From: Photobacterium alginatilyticum
GTDB lineage: Bacteria; Pseudomonadota; Gammaproteobacteria; Enterobacterales; Vibrionaceae
Length of the DNA stretch: 64,000 nucleotides
Direction of reading: 5' to 3'
Assembly (NCBI RefSeq): GCF_009910675.1
Contig: NZ_RSEJ01000015.1
Coordinates: forward strand, 62,001-126,000
Shown here one piece after another: positions 8,680 to 17,199 of the stretch; position 1 is the stretch's first letter; each line of letters opens with the position of its first letter. Under the pieces are notes generated by a model. It saw only the letters and a list, made by a program, of their open reading frames with translations. It ran no database searches and was not told where the DNA came from. Both the position numbers and the translations under genes were made by a program.

Positions 8680-8714
8680 CATCTACTGGATGGAAGACGG
8701 AAAAGGAATCATTT

Positions 8715-10103
8715 ATGACTACACCGAGCAATGAAAACAGTGCCCCCATCAGCGATCTCCCCAAAGACTCGCTGACTCAGTCTCAGCCCGAGCCCCAGCA
8801 GGGTTTCCTCGAGCGATATTTCAAACTTGCCGCCCATAACACCACGGCGTCAACCGAGGTTATTGCAGGTATCACGACCTTTATGACCATGGTGTACATT
8901 GTGTTTGTTAACCCGCAGATACTGTCTGCCGCAGGGATGGATCCCAGCGGGGTCTTTGTCGTGACCTGTATGATCAGTGCCATTGGCTGTATTGCCATGG
9001 GCCTGATTGCCAACCTCCCCATTGCCCTGGCTCCCGCCATGGGGCTCAATGCATTCTTCGCCTTCTCGGTCGTCGTCGGTATGGGCATCAGCTGGCAGGT
9101 CGGGATGGGAACCATCTTCTGGGGCGCGGTCTGCTTCACTCTGATGTCTGCCTTGGGTATCCGTTCCTGGATCCTCAGCAACATTCCCACCTGCCTGCGC
9201 ATAGGGATCCCCAGCGGTATCGGCCTACTGATAGCACTCGTCGGCCTGAGCAATGCCGGTATTGTCGTTGCCAGCCCGGCTACTATGATCACTGTCGGCG
9301 ATCTGAGCTCAATGCAGTGCGTGCTGGGTGCCCTCGGCTTCTTTATCATTGTGATCCTATCTTCACGTAACATTCATGCCGCAGTACTGATCTCTATTGT
9401 GGTCGTCACCTCCATTGCCGCCCTGATGGGAGATGTCGAATACACAGGTATCATCTCTATGCCGCCAAGCATTGAGAGCACCTTCGGCCAGCTCGATCTG
9501 GCAGGCTCGTTTGATATCGCCCTGGCCGGCGTCATTTTCTCCTTTGCTCTGGTCAGCCTGTTCGACAGCTCGGGCACCATGATTGGCGTCACCGAAAAGT
9601 GCGGTATTACCGACGAACGTGGCCGTTTCCCGCGCATGAAACAAGCCCTGATGACAGACTCCATCACCTCTGTCACCGGCGCTTATCTGGGCACCTCAAC
9701 CGTCACAGCCTATATCGAAAGCTCTGCCGGGGTTGCCGTTGGTGGCCGCACCGGACTAACGGCCATTGTGGCCGGACTGCTCTTCATTGTGGTGATCTTC
9801 TTCTCCCCGCTCGCGGCAATGGTGCCGGGATACGCCGTGGCCGGCGCCCTGATCTATGTCGGGATCCTGATGTCTTCCGGGCTCGCCAAAGTCAACTGGA
9901 CCGATATGACCGAAGCCGCACCGGCTTTTATCACCACCGTCATGATGCCGTTTAGTTTTTCGATCACAGAAGGGATCGCGACCGGCTTTATCACCTACTG
10001 CGTCATGAAAGCAGGTACCAACCGCTGGCGTGAAATCCATCCCGGCGTCGCTATTGTCGCCCTGCTATTCATCATCAAATTTGTCTTTGTCGACGGTCAT
10101 TAA
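8715..10103 (+). CDS. NCS2/AzgA-type purine permease
   Basis: The 462-residue inner-membrane protein matches the AzgA/AdeP branch of the nucleobase-cation symporters: FKLAAHNTTASTEVIAGITTFMTM near the N terminus, PAMGLNAFFAF, IPSGIGLLIALVGL, SLFDSSGTMIGV and GTSTVTAYIESSAGVAVGGRTGLT. These typify the H+-coupled adenine/guanine/hypoxanthine carriers. The start at 8715 has AAAGGA seven bases before it; the reading frame stays open upstream to 8601 but that stretch has no ribosome site and no similarity. Adenine deaminase follows after 14 bases, so the pair should import adenine and convert it to hypoxanthine. Confidence 0.92.
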   Translation: MTTPSNENSAPISDLPKDSLTQSQPEPQQGFLERYFKLAAHNTTASTEVIAGITTFMTMVYIVFVNPQILSAAGMDPSGVFVVTCMISAIGCIAMGLIANLPIALAPAMGLNAFFAFSVVVGMGISWQVGMGTIFWGAVCFTLMSALGIRSWILSNIPTCLRIGIPSGIGLLIALVGLSNAGIVVASPATMITVGDLSSMQCVLGALGFFIIVILSSRNIHAAVLISIVVVTSIAALMGDVEYTGIISMPPSIESTFGQLDLAGSFDIALAGVIFSFALVSLFDSSGTMIGVTEKCGITDERGRFPRMKQALMTDSITSVTGAYLGTSTVTAYIESSAGVAVGGRTGLTAIVAGLLFIVVIFFSPLAAMVPGYAVAGALIYVGILMSSGLAKVNWTDMTEAAPAFITTVMMPFSFSITEGIATGFITYCVMKAGTNRWREIHPGVAIVALLFIIKFVFVDGH

Positions 10104-10117
10104 TCAGGAATAAAAGG

Positions 10118-11902
10118 ATGTCAAACCTCCAACACAAACATACCCAGCAACTTGACCGGGAACAGCTTGTTCACCTGCTGGCCGCCTTACGGAAAGAGCA
10201 AACCGCCGATCTCAAGCTGACCAATATCTCGGTACTTGATCTCGTCAACGGTGAGGTATCTCCCGGCCCCATTGTGATCGATCAAGGCTATATTGCCGCT
10301 ATCGGTCCTGAGGCTGAGGAACTAACGGCCACACGGACCGTCGACTGCAAGGGCCAGATTGCCGTACCGGGATTTATCGACGGCCACATGCATGTCGAAA
10401 CCTCTACCATGACGCCGTTCGAGTTCGAGCGCACCACCTTGCCACTCGGCACCACCAGCATCGTCTGTGATCCCCATGAACTTGTTAACGTAATGGGCAA
10501 ACCGGGCATTGAGTGGTTCCTTCGCTGCAGCGAGATGATGCGACAGAACATGTTCGTTCAGGTGAGCTCCTGTGTACCGGCCGTTGCCGGATTGGATATC
10601 AACGGCAGCGACTTCACGCTGGATGAAATGCGCGCCTACCTCGACCATCCGCATGTATTGGGGCTGGCCGAAGTCATGGATTACCCGGCGGTTCTTAATG
10701 GTAGTCCTACCATGTTGGATAAGCTTGAAGCATTTAACTCGTTGAATATCGACGGGCATTGTCCTTTGCTCAGCGGCCGGGAACTGTCGGCCTATGTCGC
10801 CAGCGGGATCCAGAACTGCCATGAAACCACCAACTACCAGGAGGGAAAAGAAAAGCTGGCCAAAGGCATGGCAGTGATCATGCGCGAAGGGTCGGTAGCC
10901 AAGAACCTTGATGCGCTGGCACCGCTGATCACCGAGTTCAGCTCGCCATTGTGCCTGCTCTGTACCGATGATCGTAACCCCCACGAAATTGCCAAAGAAG
11001 GTCATATCGACTACATGGTCAGGCGGCTGATCCAGCATCATAAGATCAAGCCTCACCTAGCCTACCGGGTCGCATCATGGTCAGCTGCCCGGCACTTTGG
11101 TTTACAACGATTGGGACTGCTGGCTCCGGGTTATAAAGCTGATATCAATCTGGTCAAAAATCTCGATCAGGTCGATATCCAGCGGGTTGTGATTGGCGGG
11201 CAATTTGTCGACGAGCTGCACCTGGCCGATTCGGTAGCGGCCAAGCTAGATGCTTCTGTTCCCCCTTTGCAACCCACCCTGAAACATAAAGCGGTAACAG
11301 AAGACGAACTGGCAATTCCCCTGACAGCCGGTGACTACCATGTGATTGAAATCATCAAGGACGAGCTGCTGACCAATCACCTCGTTTGTCACTTTGACGG
11401 TAAGCAGTTTGATCGTGAAGGCATTAACAAGCTGGCTGTTGTCGAGCGCTATGGCCACCAACTGCCGCCCGCCAAGGGATTGGTAACAGGGTTTAGCCTC
11501 AATCAGGGAGCGATTGCAACCAGCGTCGGCCATGACTCGCACAATATCGTCGCTATTGGTGCCGATGAGCACAGCATGACTATTGCTATCAATCACTTGA
11601 TCGCAATCGGTGGAGGCTACTGTGTGGTGCAAGACGGGAAAGTCTCTGCCGATCTCAAGCTTCCGCTGGGCGGGATCATGAGCCTCGACAGCTCAGAGGC
11701 AATAACCACGCAAATAGTTGCCCTCAAGCAAGCCGCACAAGCAATAGGCGTAGAGGTTGCAGAGCCGTTTGTTCAAATGAGTTTCCTCGCCCTGCCCGTG
11801 ATCCCGTCGCTGAAGATGACGGTAAAAGGCCTGGTGGATGTCGATAAGTTCGAGCTCATTGAGCTTCGGCAGGAAACACCGCATAGCGCTGCCACTCACT
11901 AG
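10118..11902 (+). CDS. ade: Adenine deaminase
   Basis: The 594-residue amidohydrolase converts adenine to hypoxanthine and ammonia. It shows the family motifs in order: GFIDGHMHVETS (first metal-binding histidines), VCDPHE, GLAEVMDYP, IDGHCPLLSG, NCHETTNY, and LCTDDRNP, followed by the C-terminal domain with HDSHNIVAIG, all as in E. coli Ade (588 residues). AGGA lies eight bases before the ATG. Being second in an operon with a purine permease points to purine salvage or adenine use as nitrogen source. Transcription is stopped before the converging symporter gene by the hairpin at 11971. Confidence 0.95.
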   Translation: MSNLQHKHTQQLDREQLVHLLAALRKEQTADLKLTNISVLDLVNGEVSPGPIVIDQGYIAAIGPEAEELTATRTVDCKGQIAVPGFIDGHMHVETSTMTPFEFERTTLPLGTTSIVCDPHELVNVMGKPGIEWFLRCSEMMRQNMFVQVSSCVPAVAGLDINGSDFTLDEMRAYLDHPHVLGLAEVMDYPAVLNGSPTMLDKLEAFNSLNIDGHCPLLSGRELSAYVASGIQNCHETTNYQEGKEKLAKGMAVIMREGSVAKNLDALAPLITEFSSPLCLLCTDDRNPHEIAKEGHIDYMVRRLIQHHKIKPHLAYRVASWSAARHFGLQRLGLLAPGYKADINLVKNLDQVDIQRVVIGGQFVDELHLADSVAAKLDASVPPLQPTLKHKAVTEDELAIPLTAGDYHVIEIIKDELLTNHLVCHFDGKQFDREGINKLAVVERYGHQLPPAKGLVTGFSLNQGAIATSVGHDSHNIVAIGADEHSMTIAINHLIAIGGGYCVVQDGKVSADLKLPLGGIMSLDSSEAITTQIVALKQAAQAIGVEVAEPFVQMSFLALPVIPSLKMTVKGLVDVDKFELIELRQETPHSAATH

Positions 11903-11970
11903 AACCATAAAGTAGTGACAGGCACTGGCGACATTCATAGGAAATAAACGTACAGGAAAGCGTAAAAGAA

Positions 11971-12003
11971 AACAGGCCAGCCAATATCTTTGGCTGGCCT
12001 GTT
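11971..12003 (-). terminator. Strong intrinsic terminator
   Basis: A perfect 14-bp GC-rich stem (AACAGGCCAGCCAA with its complement) with a short loop. The T-rich tail is on the minus strand, so it mainly serves the symporter gene; it may also stop the ade operon. Confidence 0.85.
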
Positions 12004-12029
12004 CTATACAGACGTATTACTAAGTGAGT

Positions 12030-13589
12030 TTAGTTTGTCTCAGTTTCCTTGGAGAATGCCAAGCCCTTCTCGCCTTCTTTGCTGAAATCCTTGATTTCAC
12101 CTGACTGTACACGGGCGATGAATGACTGTAGCTCTTTCTTCACAACCGGCATCAGGAAGTACAGACCGATGATGTTGAAGATAGACATAGCGAAGATAGC
12201 CGCATCCGAGAAGTCGATTACCGCACCGAAGCTAACGCTGGCACCGATAACCACAAAGCAACAGAACATGACTTTGTAGGCCAGCTCAGTACCTTTGCCT
12301 TCACCGAACAGGTAAGTCCAGGCTTTCAGACCATAGTAAGACCAGGAAATCATGGTTGAGAAGGCAAACATCACGACTGCTACAGCCAGAACATACTGGA
12401 AGATATCAGCAGTTTGGGTAAATGCCGCCGCCGTCAGGGTAACACCGCTCAGCTCACCGTTATTCATACCCGAAATAGTGATAACCAGCGCAGTCATTGT
12501 ACAAATCACAACCGTATCAATGAATGGTTCCAGTACCGATACCAGACCTTCAGTTACAGGCTCCTTGGTTTTAACCGCCGCGTGCGCAATTGCTGCCGAA
12601 CCCACACCCGCTTCGTTAGAGAACGTTGCACGTTTCATACCCTGGATAAGCGCACCGATGAAACCACCTGCTACACCTGCTCCTGTAAACGCACCTTCAA
12701 TGATTTGACCGAAAGCATCGCCAATCAGTGAAGCATTGGCCACAAGAACAATCAGCGACATACCTACATAAATCAGGGCCATCGCTGGAACCAGCTTACC
12801 GGTTACTCGAGCAATCGACGGCATACCACCAATGATTACTGATGCCACCATACCCGCCATAATCAGACCTGTTACCCAACCATAGCCCTCAGGCAAACCA
12901 AGCGTCTGGACAATCATGGCATTGGCCTGGTTACCCTGGAACATGTTACCGCCGCCCAGCGCTCCCAGAATGGTCATAATCGCAAAGCCAACGGCCAGGC
13001 CTTTACCCAGACCGCCGAAACCACGCTCTTTCAGACCTCGACTCAGGTAGTACATTGGACCACCCGACACATCGCCATTTGGCAGTTCATTACGGTATTT
13101 AACACCCAGGGTACACTCACAGAACTTCGAGGCCATACCCAACAGACCACACAGGATCATCCAGAAAGTCGCACCCGGACCACCAATCGCCAGCGCCGCA
13201 CCTACACCGGCAATGTTACCCAGACCGACCGTACCAGACAGTGCCGTTGCCAGCGCCTGGAAATGCGAAACCTGACCCGGCTCCTTGTTGTTCGGATCAG
13301 TAAAGTCTCCTTTGACGATTTTCACCGCCAAGCCAAAACGCTTGAACTGCACAAAACCGAAATACAGCGTGAAGATAATCGCAGCTACGAACAGCCAGCC
13401 AACGATGACCGGAAAGTTTGCCCCATTAACAGGCACCGATGTAAAAATTGTGTTCGCGAACCAACCGAGGTATTCGCTAAAAAAGTGATCGATTGCCTTA
13501 TCAATTCCAACTTGCTCCCCCGCTGCGTACGCCGAAGAAGTAAACATGGTTAACGCTACAGCAAGATAACAACTAATTTTTGATATCAT
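12030..13589 (-). CDS. Sodium:alanine/glycine symporter (AGCS family)
   Basis: The 519-residue protein has about 11 membrane segments and AGCS signatures: FQALATALSGTVGLGNIAGV, GGPGATFWMI, SGGPMYYLSRGLKERG, NMFQGNQAN and GMKRATFSNEAGVGSAAIAHA. The family takes up alanine or glycine with sodium. I start at ATG 13589 because AGGTGGAA lies upstream and the product then begins with a signal-like segment ending SSAYAAG; an upstream ATG at 13649 would add 20 unsupported residues. A hydrophilic region (residues about 40-60) precedes the first core helix. Single-gene unit ending at the terminator at 11971. Confidence 0.92.
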   Translation of the reverse strand: MISKISCYLAVALTMFTSSAYAAGEQVGIDKAIDHFFSEYLGWFANTIFTSVPVNGANFPVIVGWLFVAAIIFTLYFGFVQFKRFGLAVKIVKGDFTDPNNKEPGQVSHFQALATALSGTVGLGNIAGVGAALAIGGPGATFWMILCGLLGMASKFCECTLGVKYRNELPNGDVSGGPMYYLSRGLKERGFGGLGKGLAVGFAIMTILGALGGGNMFQGNQANAMIVQTLGLPEGYGWVTGLIMAGMVASVIIGGMPSIARVTGKLVPAMALIYVGMSLIVLVANASLIGDAFGQIIEGAFTGAGVAGGFIGALIQGMKRATFSNEAGVGSAAIAHAAVKTKEPVTEGLVSVLEPFIDTVVICTMTALVITISGMNNGELSGVTLTAAAFTQTADIFQYVLAVAVVMFAFSTMISWSYYGLKAWTYLFGEGKGTELAYKVMFCCFVVIGASVSFGAVIDFSDAAIFAMSIFNIIGLYFLMPVVKKELQSFIARVQSGEIKDFSKEGEKGLAFSKETETN

Positions 13590-13975
13590 ATTCCGTTCCA
13601 CCTGTGTATTTATATTTTGTTGGCGGAACACAGCAGAATTTTTCACCATTCAGCACTGTGTTTACCTAATCACCAACATTTCCCTGTGGCGAAAAAAATT
13701 AGCAATAAGGAAACACGAACTCAACATACAACGCACTTAGGAAACAGTGTTTCCTGCTGTTGCGGAGAAGCTTTATACGATATATAACTGGTTTTATGAC
13801 GCCGGCCAGCCCACACTGTTATCTTTTCATCTACACGTAGCGATTACCGATCTAATTACAATGCATTAACAATTCGTTAACCCAGTCACCTTTTGATACA
13901 GTTATCACTACTTCAACGTCGATGTAGTCAGTCACAAACACCAAAATATCCCTACTTTTTGGCAGACTTTTGTCC
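13590..13975. other. Intergenic region with 17-bp palindrome, no gene
   Basis: The 386 bases upstream of the AGCS symporter contain no credible ORF and no glycine-riboswitch core. The most regular element is AGGAAACAGTGTTTCCT at 13739-13755, a perfect 8-bp inverted repeat around one G, with a second partial AAGGAAACA copy near 13707. It is a candidate operator for a dimeric regulator of the symporter. Confidence 0.4.
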
Positions 13976-14431
13976 TCAGTCACCGCACTTTTCATGCTCC
14001 AGTAACCAGACTTTCAAATCCAGCCCGCCGGCATAACCGGTCAGCTTGCCGGAACTACCGATGACCCTGTGACAGGGAACAATAATCGGGATCGGGTTTT
14101 TACCGTTCGCGGCACCGACCGCCCTCACCGCCTTGGGATTACCGATACGGTTGGCAATATCGCCATATGAACACGTTTCGCCATACGGAATATGATTGAG
14201 CGCCTGCCAAACCTGGCGCTGAAAATCGGTGCCATTCATTTTCAGCGGCACGTCAAAATCTTGTATTTCACCGTTAAAATAAGCCACTAACTGCTCGCAA
14301 CATTGGCGAGAAACGGCATTGGGCGTTTCGCTGCTATCCGGATTGGCATCAAACTCAATGGCCACCACCGCCGACTCATCGGTAACAATATTCAGCCAGC
14401 CGATTGGCGTCTGCAACAGTTGGTTGTTCAT
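13976..14431 (-). CDS. ogt: Methylated-DNA-[protein]-cysteine S-methyltransferase
   Basis: The 151-residue protein transfers methyl groups from O6-methylguanine (and O4-methylthymine) to its own cysteine. The active-site motif IIVPCHRVIG places the acceptor at C120; the DNA-binding helix QRQVWQALNHIPYGETCSYGDIA and the GAANGKNPIPI loop precede it. I choose the ATG at 14431, which overlaps the stop of the upstream glycosylase gene as ATGA; that indicates translational coupling. A start at 14473 is possible but would lie deep within the upstream gene. Together with the upstream fusion it forms an adaptive-response-like repair operon. Confidence 0.92.
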   Translation of the reverse strand: MNNQLLQTPIGWLNIVTDESAVVAIEFDANPDSSETPNAVSRQCCEQLVAYFNGEIQDFDVPLKMNGTDFQRQVWQALNHIPYGETCSYGDIANRIGNPKAVRAVGAANGKNPIPIIVPCHRVIGSSGKLTGYAGGLDLKVWLLEHEKCGD

Positions 14432-15804
14432 GACAAAGTGCTCCATAAATACAAAGTTAAATAACTGCGCCACGGGGCGGCGAGTGAATCGTCAATAAGG
14501 TTGGGTAATACGGCCAGCGCTTTTTTTATGCCCAAATCACTGACCAGATAAATATCAGGCTCGCTCAGCCCCCGCATCCTCATATAATCCACCGTCCACG
14601 GTCCGATGCCCGGCAAGGCCAACAAGCTTTTAGCGTCATCTAGCGGATTGTTTTCGGCAAAGACCGAGAAATTCCTCAATGTATCCCGCCTGCGTTGCGG
14701 CATACCAAGCTGTTCCAAATCAAACTGGCTAACCTGGGCCGGTTCGGGAAAATAACGATAATCACCATCATTGCGAGGACTAAAGTCCACGAACCGACTA
14801 ACCAGATTACGTGCCGCCTTGACTGACACCTGCTGGCCGAGTATCGCCCGGATCCCGGCCTCAAACGGACTCCAGATCCCCGGCAGGCGAACCCCAGTCA
14901 TTTCCAGCTGCTCGCAATCCATAGCCTGTAGCAACTGCTGCTCTATCAACAACGAGTCCGCATCCAAATCGAGGCAGCGGCGAATCGTCTTGATCACCCG
15001 GGGAAGATATTTCAAATCGCTAAGGTGTATCTCGACATGAAATACCGATTTCCCTTCATCATGCGTTGCGGTAAAGCGACCGGTACAGTCATCGTATTGA
15101 AAGGTCCGGCCGTAGCTTTTCTCATCCAGCCACTCCAGACCGGGGATCAGACGTGATGCGTAAAACTGGTGCAGATAGTTCCAGTTATACGGCGGACGGT
15201 AGGCAAGCGACAGGCAGATCCCTTTCCCAGCCTCAAGCGTCGACTTTTGCTGTTTGCGGATCTGGGACGGAGTCAGAGAAAACTGCTGCTTGAAACAGTC
15301 ATTGAATCGACGAATGCTGTTAAAACCGCACGCCAACGCCACATCCGTTACCGGCATACGGGTATCATGCAACAGCTTTTTTGCCAGCAGGCATTGCTGA
15401 TACAAACTGTAGGATTTGGGCGACAGGCCAACTTGCTCCACAAACAACTGGCGGAGATAGCGCTCGGTGATCCCCAACCTGTCTGCAAGGTGAGTAAGCG
15501 GTTGCTCCGCCAACGCTCCCTCATCAATAAGGCGTAGTGCCCGATTTAAGGTCGCATTCTTGCCCAGCCAGGCTGGCGAGCCCGGCGCACTGTCTGGTCG
15601 ACAGCGCAGGCACGGCCGGTAGCCCGCGTTGGCCGCAGCAACCGCTGTCGGAAAATATTCGACATTCTTTTCTTTCGGTGCAGGAGCCGGGCAAATCGAA
15701 CGGCAATAGATACCAGTGGTTTTTACTGCGGTAAAGAACAAACCATCATAACGGGTATCTCTGGCTAATCTGGCCTGCTGACATTGAAGTGGGGTCATAT
15801 CCAT
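14428..15804 (-). CDS. alkA: Ada N-terminal/AraC/AlkA fusion, 3-methyladenine glycosylase
   Basis: The 458-residue protein joins three parts. Residues 1-75 are the Ada zinc domain with C34, C38, C65 and C68, the same spacing as the methyl-phosphotriester acceptor site of E. coli Ada. Residues 85-185 are an AraC-type DNA-binding domain (ADRLGITERYLRQLF; DVALACGFNSIRRFNDCF). From about 200 on comes an AlkA glycosylase with the HhH-GPD segment LPGIGPWTVDYMRMRGL and catalytic Asp in YLVSDLGIKKAL. It should sense methyl phosphotriesters, activate transcription and excise alkylated bases. The separate methyltransferase gene overlaps it downstream. It is first in its unit. Confidence 0.93.
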   Translation of the reverse strand: MDMTPLQCQQARLARDTRYDGLFFTAVKTTGIYCRSICPAPAPKEKNVEYFPTAVAAANAGYRPCLRCRPDSAPGSPAWLGKNATLNRALRLIDEGALAEQPLTHLADRLGITERYLRQLFVEQVGLSPKSYSLYQQCLLAKKLLHDTRMPVTDVALACGFNSIRRFNDCFKQQFSLTPSQIRKQQKSTLEAGKGICLSLAYRPPYNWNYLHQFYASRLIPGLEWLDEKSYGRTFQYDDCTGRFTATHDEGKSVFHVEIHLSDLKYLPRVIKTIRRCLDLDADSLLIEQQLLQAMDCEQLEMTGVRLPGIWSPFEAGIRAILGQQVSVKAARNLVSRFVDFSPRNDGDYRYFPEPAQVSQFDLEQLGMPQRRRDTLRNFSVFAENNPLDDAKSLLALPGIGPWTVDYMRMRGLSEPDIYLVSDLGIKKALAVLPNLIDDSLAAPWRSYLTLYLWSTLS

Positions 15805-16245
15805 GACTGAACTCTCGACGACTTATCTACTGCTAAGTCTAAAGACTTTCGGGAGCAAGACTAGCCAGAATCGGAACTGAACCCTGATTTAGTGTGTGCA
15901 ATGAAACATCAGCAGGATACAATTCTGCACGTTTCAGACAAAAATCATTTAGAGTGTTAACTTTAAGTCTTCAACTCCCTATTAACACCAAAACACATAT
16001 TAAGAGGGAATTGTTAAATAACTATCCACGTAAAATCTATTGCTAGTCTAATAAGCTATACGATTATCTACATAGCTTGTTAGACTACCTTACGCTGAAT
16101 AACCGAACGATTGGTGAATTACGCCATGAAACACTGAGGCCCGTTATTATCAAATCGTACGGAAAACAACCTTAAGTCTGGATGTTTTCCGTTTTTAAGC
16201 GGTTCCAAGGAAACTGAGCCAAAGCTGCTTGGCAGCGCGGATACC
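15805..16245. other. Intergenic region, AT-rich, no convincing gene
   Basis: The 441 bases between the start of the Ada-AlkA gene and the end of the DapA-like gene hold no ORF of note. The region should contain the Ada-AlkA promoter on the minus strand. Its right end holds a plus-strand terminator (16159-16197) with no plus-strand gene before it. Confidence 0.5.
16159..16197 (+). terminator. Orphan intrinsic terminator
   Basis: ACGGAAAACA pairs with TGTTTTCCGT across a 15-base loop and runs into TTTTT on the plus strand. On the minus strand there is no T-run, so it is not an obvious terminator for the sugar-acid operon that ends at 16246. A short untranslated plus-strand transcript would explain it. 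Confidence 0.6.
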
Positions 16246-17199
16246 CTACTCCTGATATTGTTCAAAAATGAATGAAAACTCATTCAAGAAAGATTCAATA
16301 TCTTGATGGTCCGATTCACTTAGTGGGTAATCCGGCTTTCGGCAGTAATTCTTAGCTATAATACCTCGCTTCACCAATATCGCCTTTTCTACTGCAATGA
16401 TGTACTCGCAATGAGTCATCCACTTACTAATGTATCTAAACAGCAAGGTGTGAAGAGCTTTGGCTTGTTGCAGTTCACCGTCTTGCCATAGATGGTAAAT
16501 GGCGGTGTATATCTCGGTAAACGAGCAGCCCGGCATCACGCCTTTACCGCCGGTTTCGAGCATATCTAACATATACAAACCAGCGTAGCCGTTCATGATT
16601 ATCGCATCGGGCAGTAACGAAAGTAGTTGCTGTGAATAGTTTACTGGCGGATTACACTCTATTTTAAATACCGCGTTTGGGTAACCATCGGTGATGGCTT
16701 TCATATCTTCTGGCGTAATTGGCAGTCCGGTTTCTGTTGGGGCGTATTGGAGCAAAACTGGAATATCAACCGCTTCAAGCACGCTTTGAATATGGTAAAT
16801 AATGTGCTCATTACTTGGGTTCAAAAAGAACGGTGGTAATAGCATCAAACTATCAAAACCTTGTTGCTGGTACTCTTTTGCCTGTTTCACAGCTAGTTCA
16901 GTGGCATGCTCTGTTACCGAGACACAGCTAAACACTTGAGATTGCGCCGTAATCAACTTAAACCAATAAACGAGCTCTAGTCTCTCTTCTTGATTCAGCT
17001 TGTAAAACTCACTAGCAATCCCAAATAAAGTTAAGCCATTACATCCAGTTTGAACCAAATGCTGAACCAATCGCTTAAAGCTCTCAATATCAACTTCACC
17101 ACTTTCATTGAACGGCATAGCCACAATAGGATTAACACCGTAAATATCTTGAGGTTTAAGCGGTAAAGATGGTGTGTGTGTTGAAGCTAAAGATGTCAT
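16246..17199 (-). CDS. DapA/NAL-family aldolase, sugar-acid type
   Basis: The 317-residue protein belongs to the dihydrodipicolinate synthase/N-acetylneuraminate lyase superfamily: Schiff-base K179 in AVFKIECN, Tyr152 in LQYAPTETG, and a GIASE variant of the GxxGE carboxylate loop at residues 60-64. In this family members outside lysine synthesis cleave or dehydrate 2-keto-3-deoxy sugar acids. It is the last gene of the galactonate-type operon and its start overlaps the upstream IlvD-type dehydratase by four bases (ATGA). A dehydratase plus this aldolase would make a non-phosphorylative sugar-acid route; that pairing is inference. A C-terminal extension gives it slightly more than the usual ~300 residues. 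Confidence 0.82.
   Translation of the reverse strand: MTSLASTHTPSLPLKPQDIYGVNPIVAMPFNESGEVDIESFKRLVQHLVQTGCNGLTLFGIASEFYKLNQEERLELVYWFKLITAQSQVFSCVSVTEHATELAVKQAKEYQQQGFDSLMLLPPFFLNPSNEHIIYHIQSVLEAVDIPVLLQYAPTETGLPITPEDMKAITDGYPNAVFKIECNPPVNYSQQLLSLLPDAIIMNGYAGLYMLDMLETGGKGVMPGCSFTEIYTAIYHLWQDGELQQAKALHTLLFRYISKWMTHCEYIIAVEKAILVKRGIIAKNYCRKPDYPLSESDHQDIESFLNEFSFIFEQYQE

Noticed and set aside
8601-8714. 38-residue N-terminal extension of the purine permease
   Set aside because: The frame is open, but there is no ribosome site at 8601, the residues resemble no transporter start, and ATG 8715 has a good Shine-Dalgarno.
13590-13975. Glycine riboswitch before the AGCS symporter, as known in Vibrio cholerae
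   Set aside because: I looked on the minus strand for the conserved glycine aptamer core (GGAGAGA-type segment and its partner) and did not find it.
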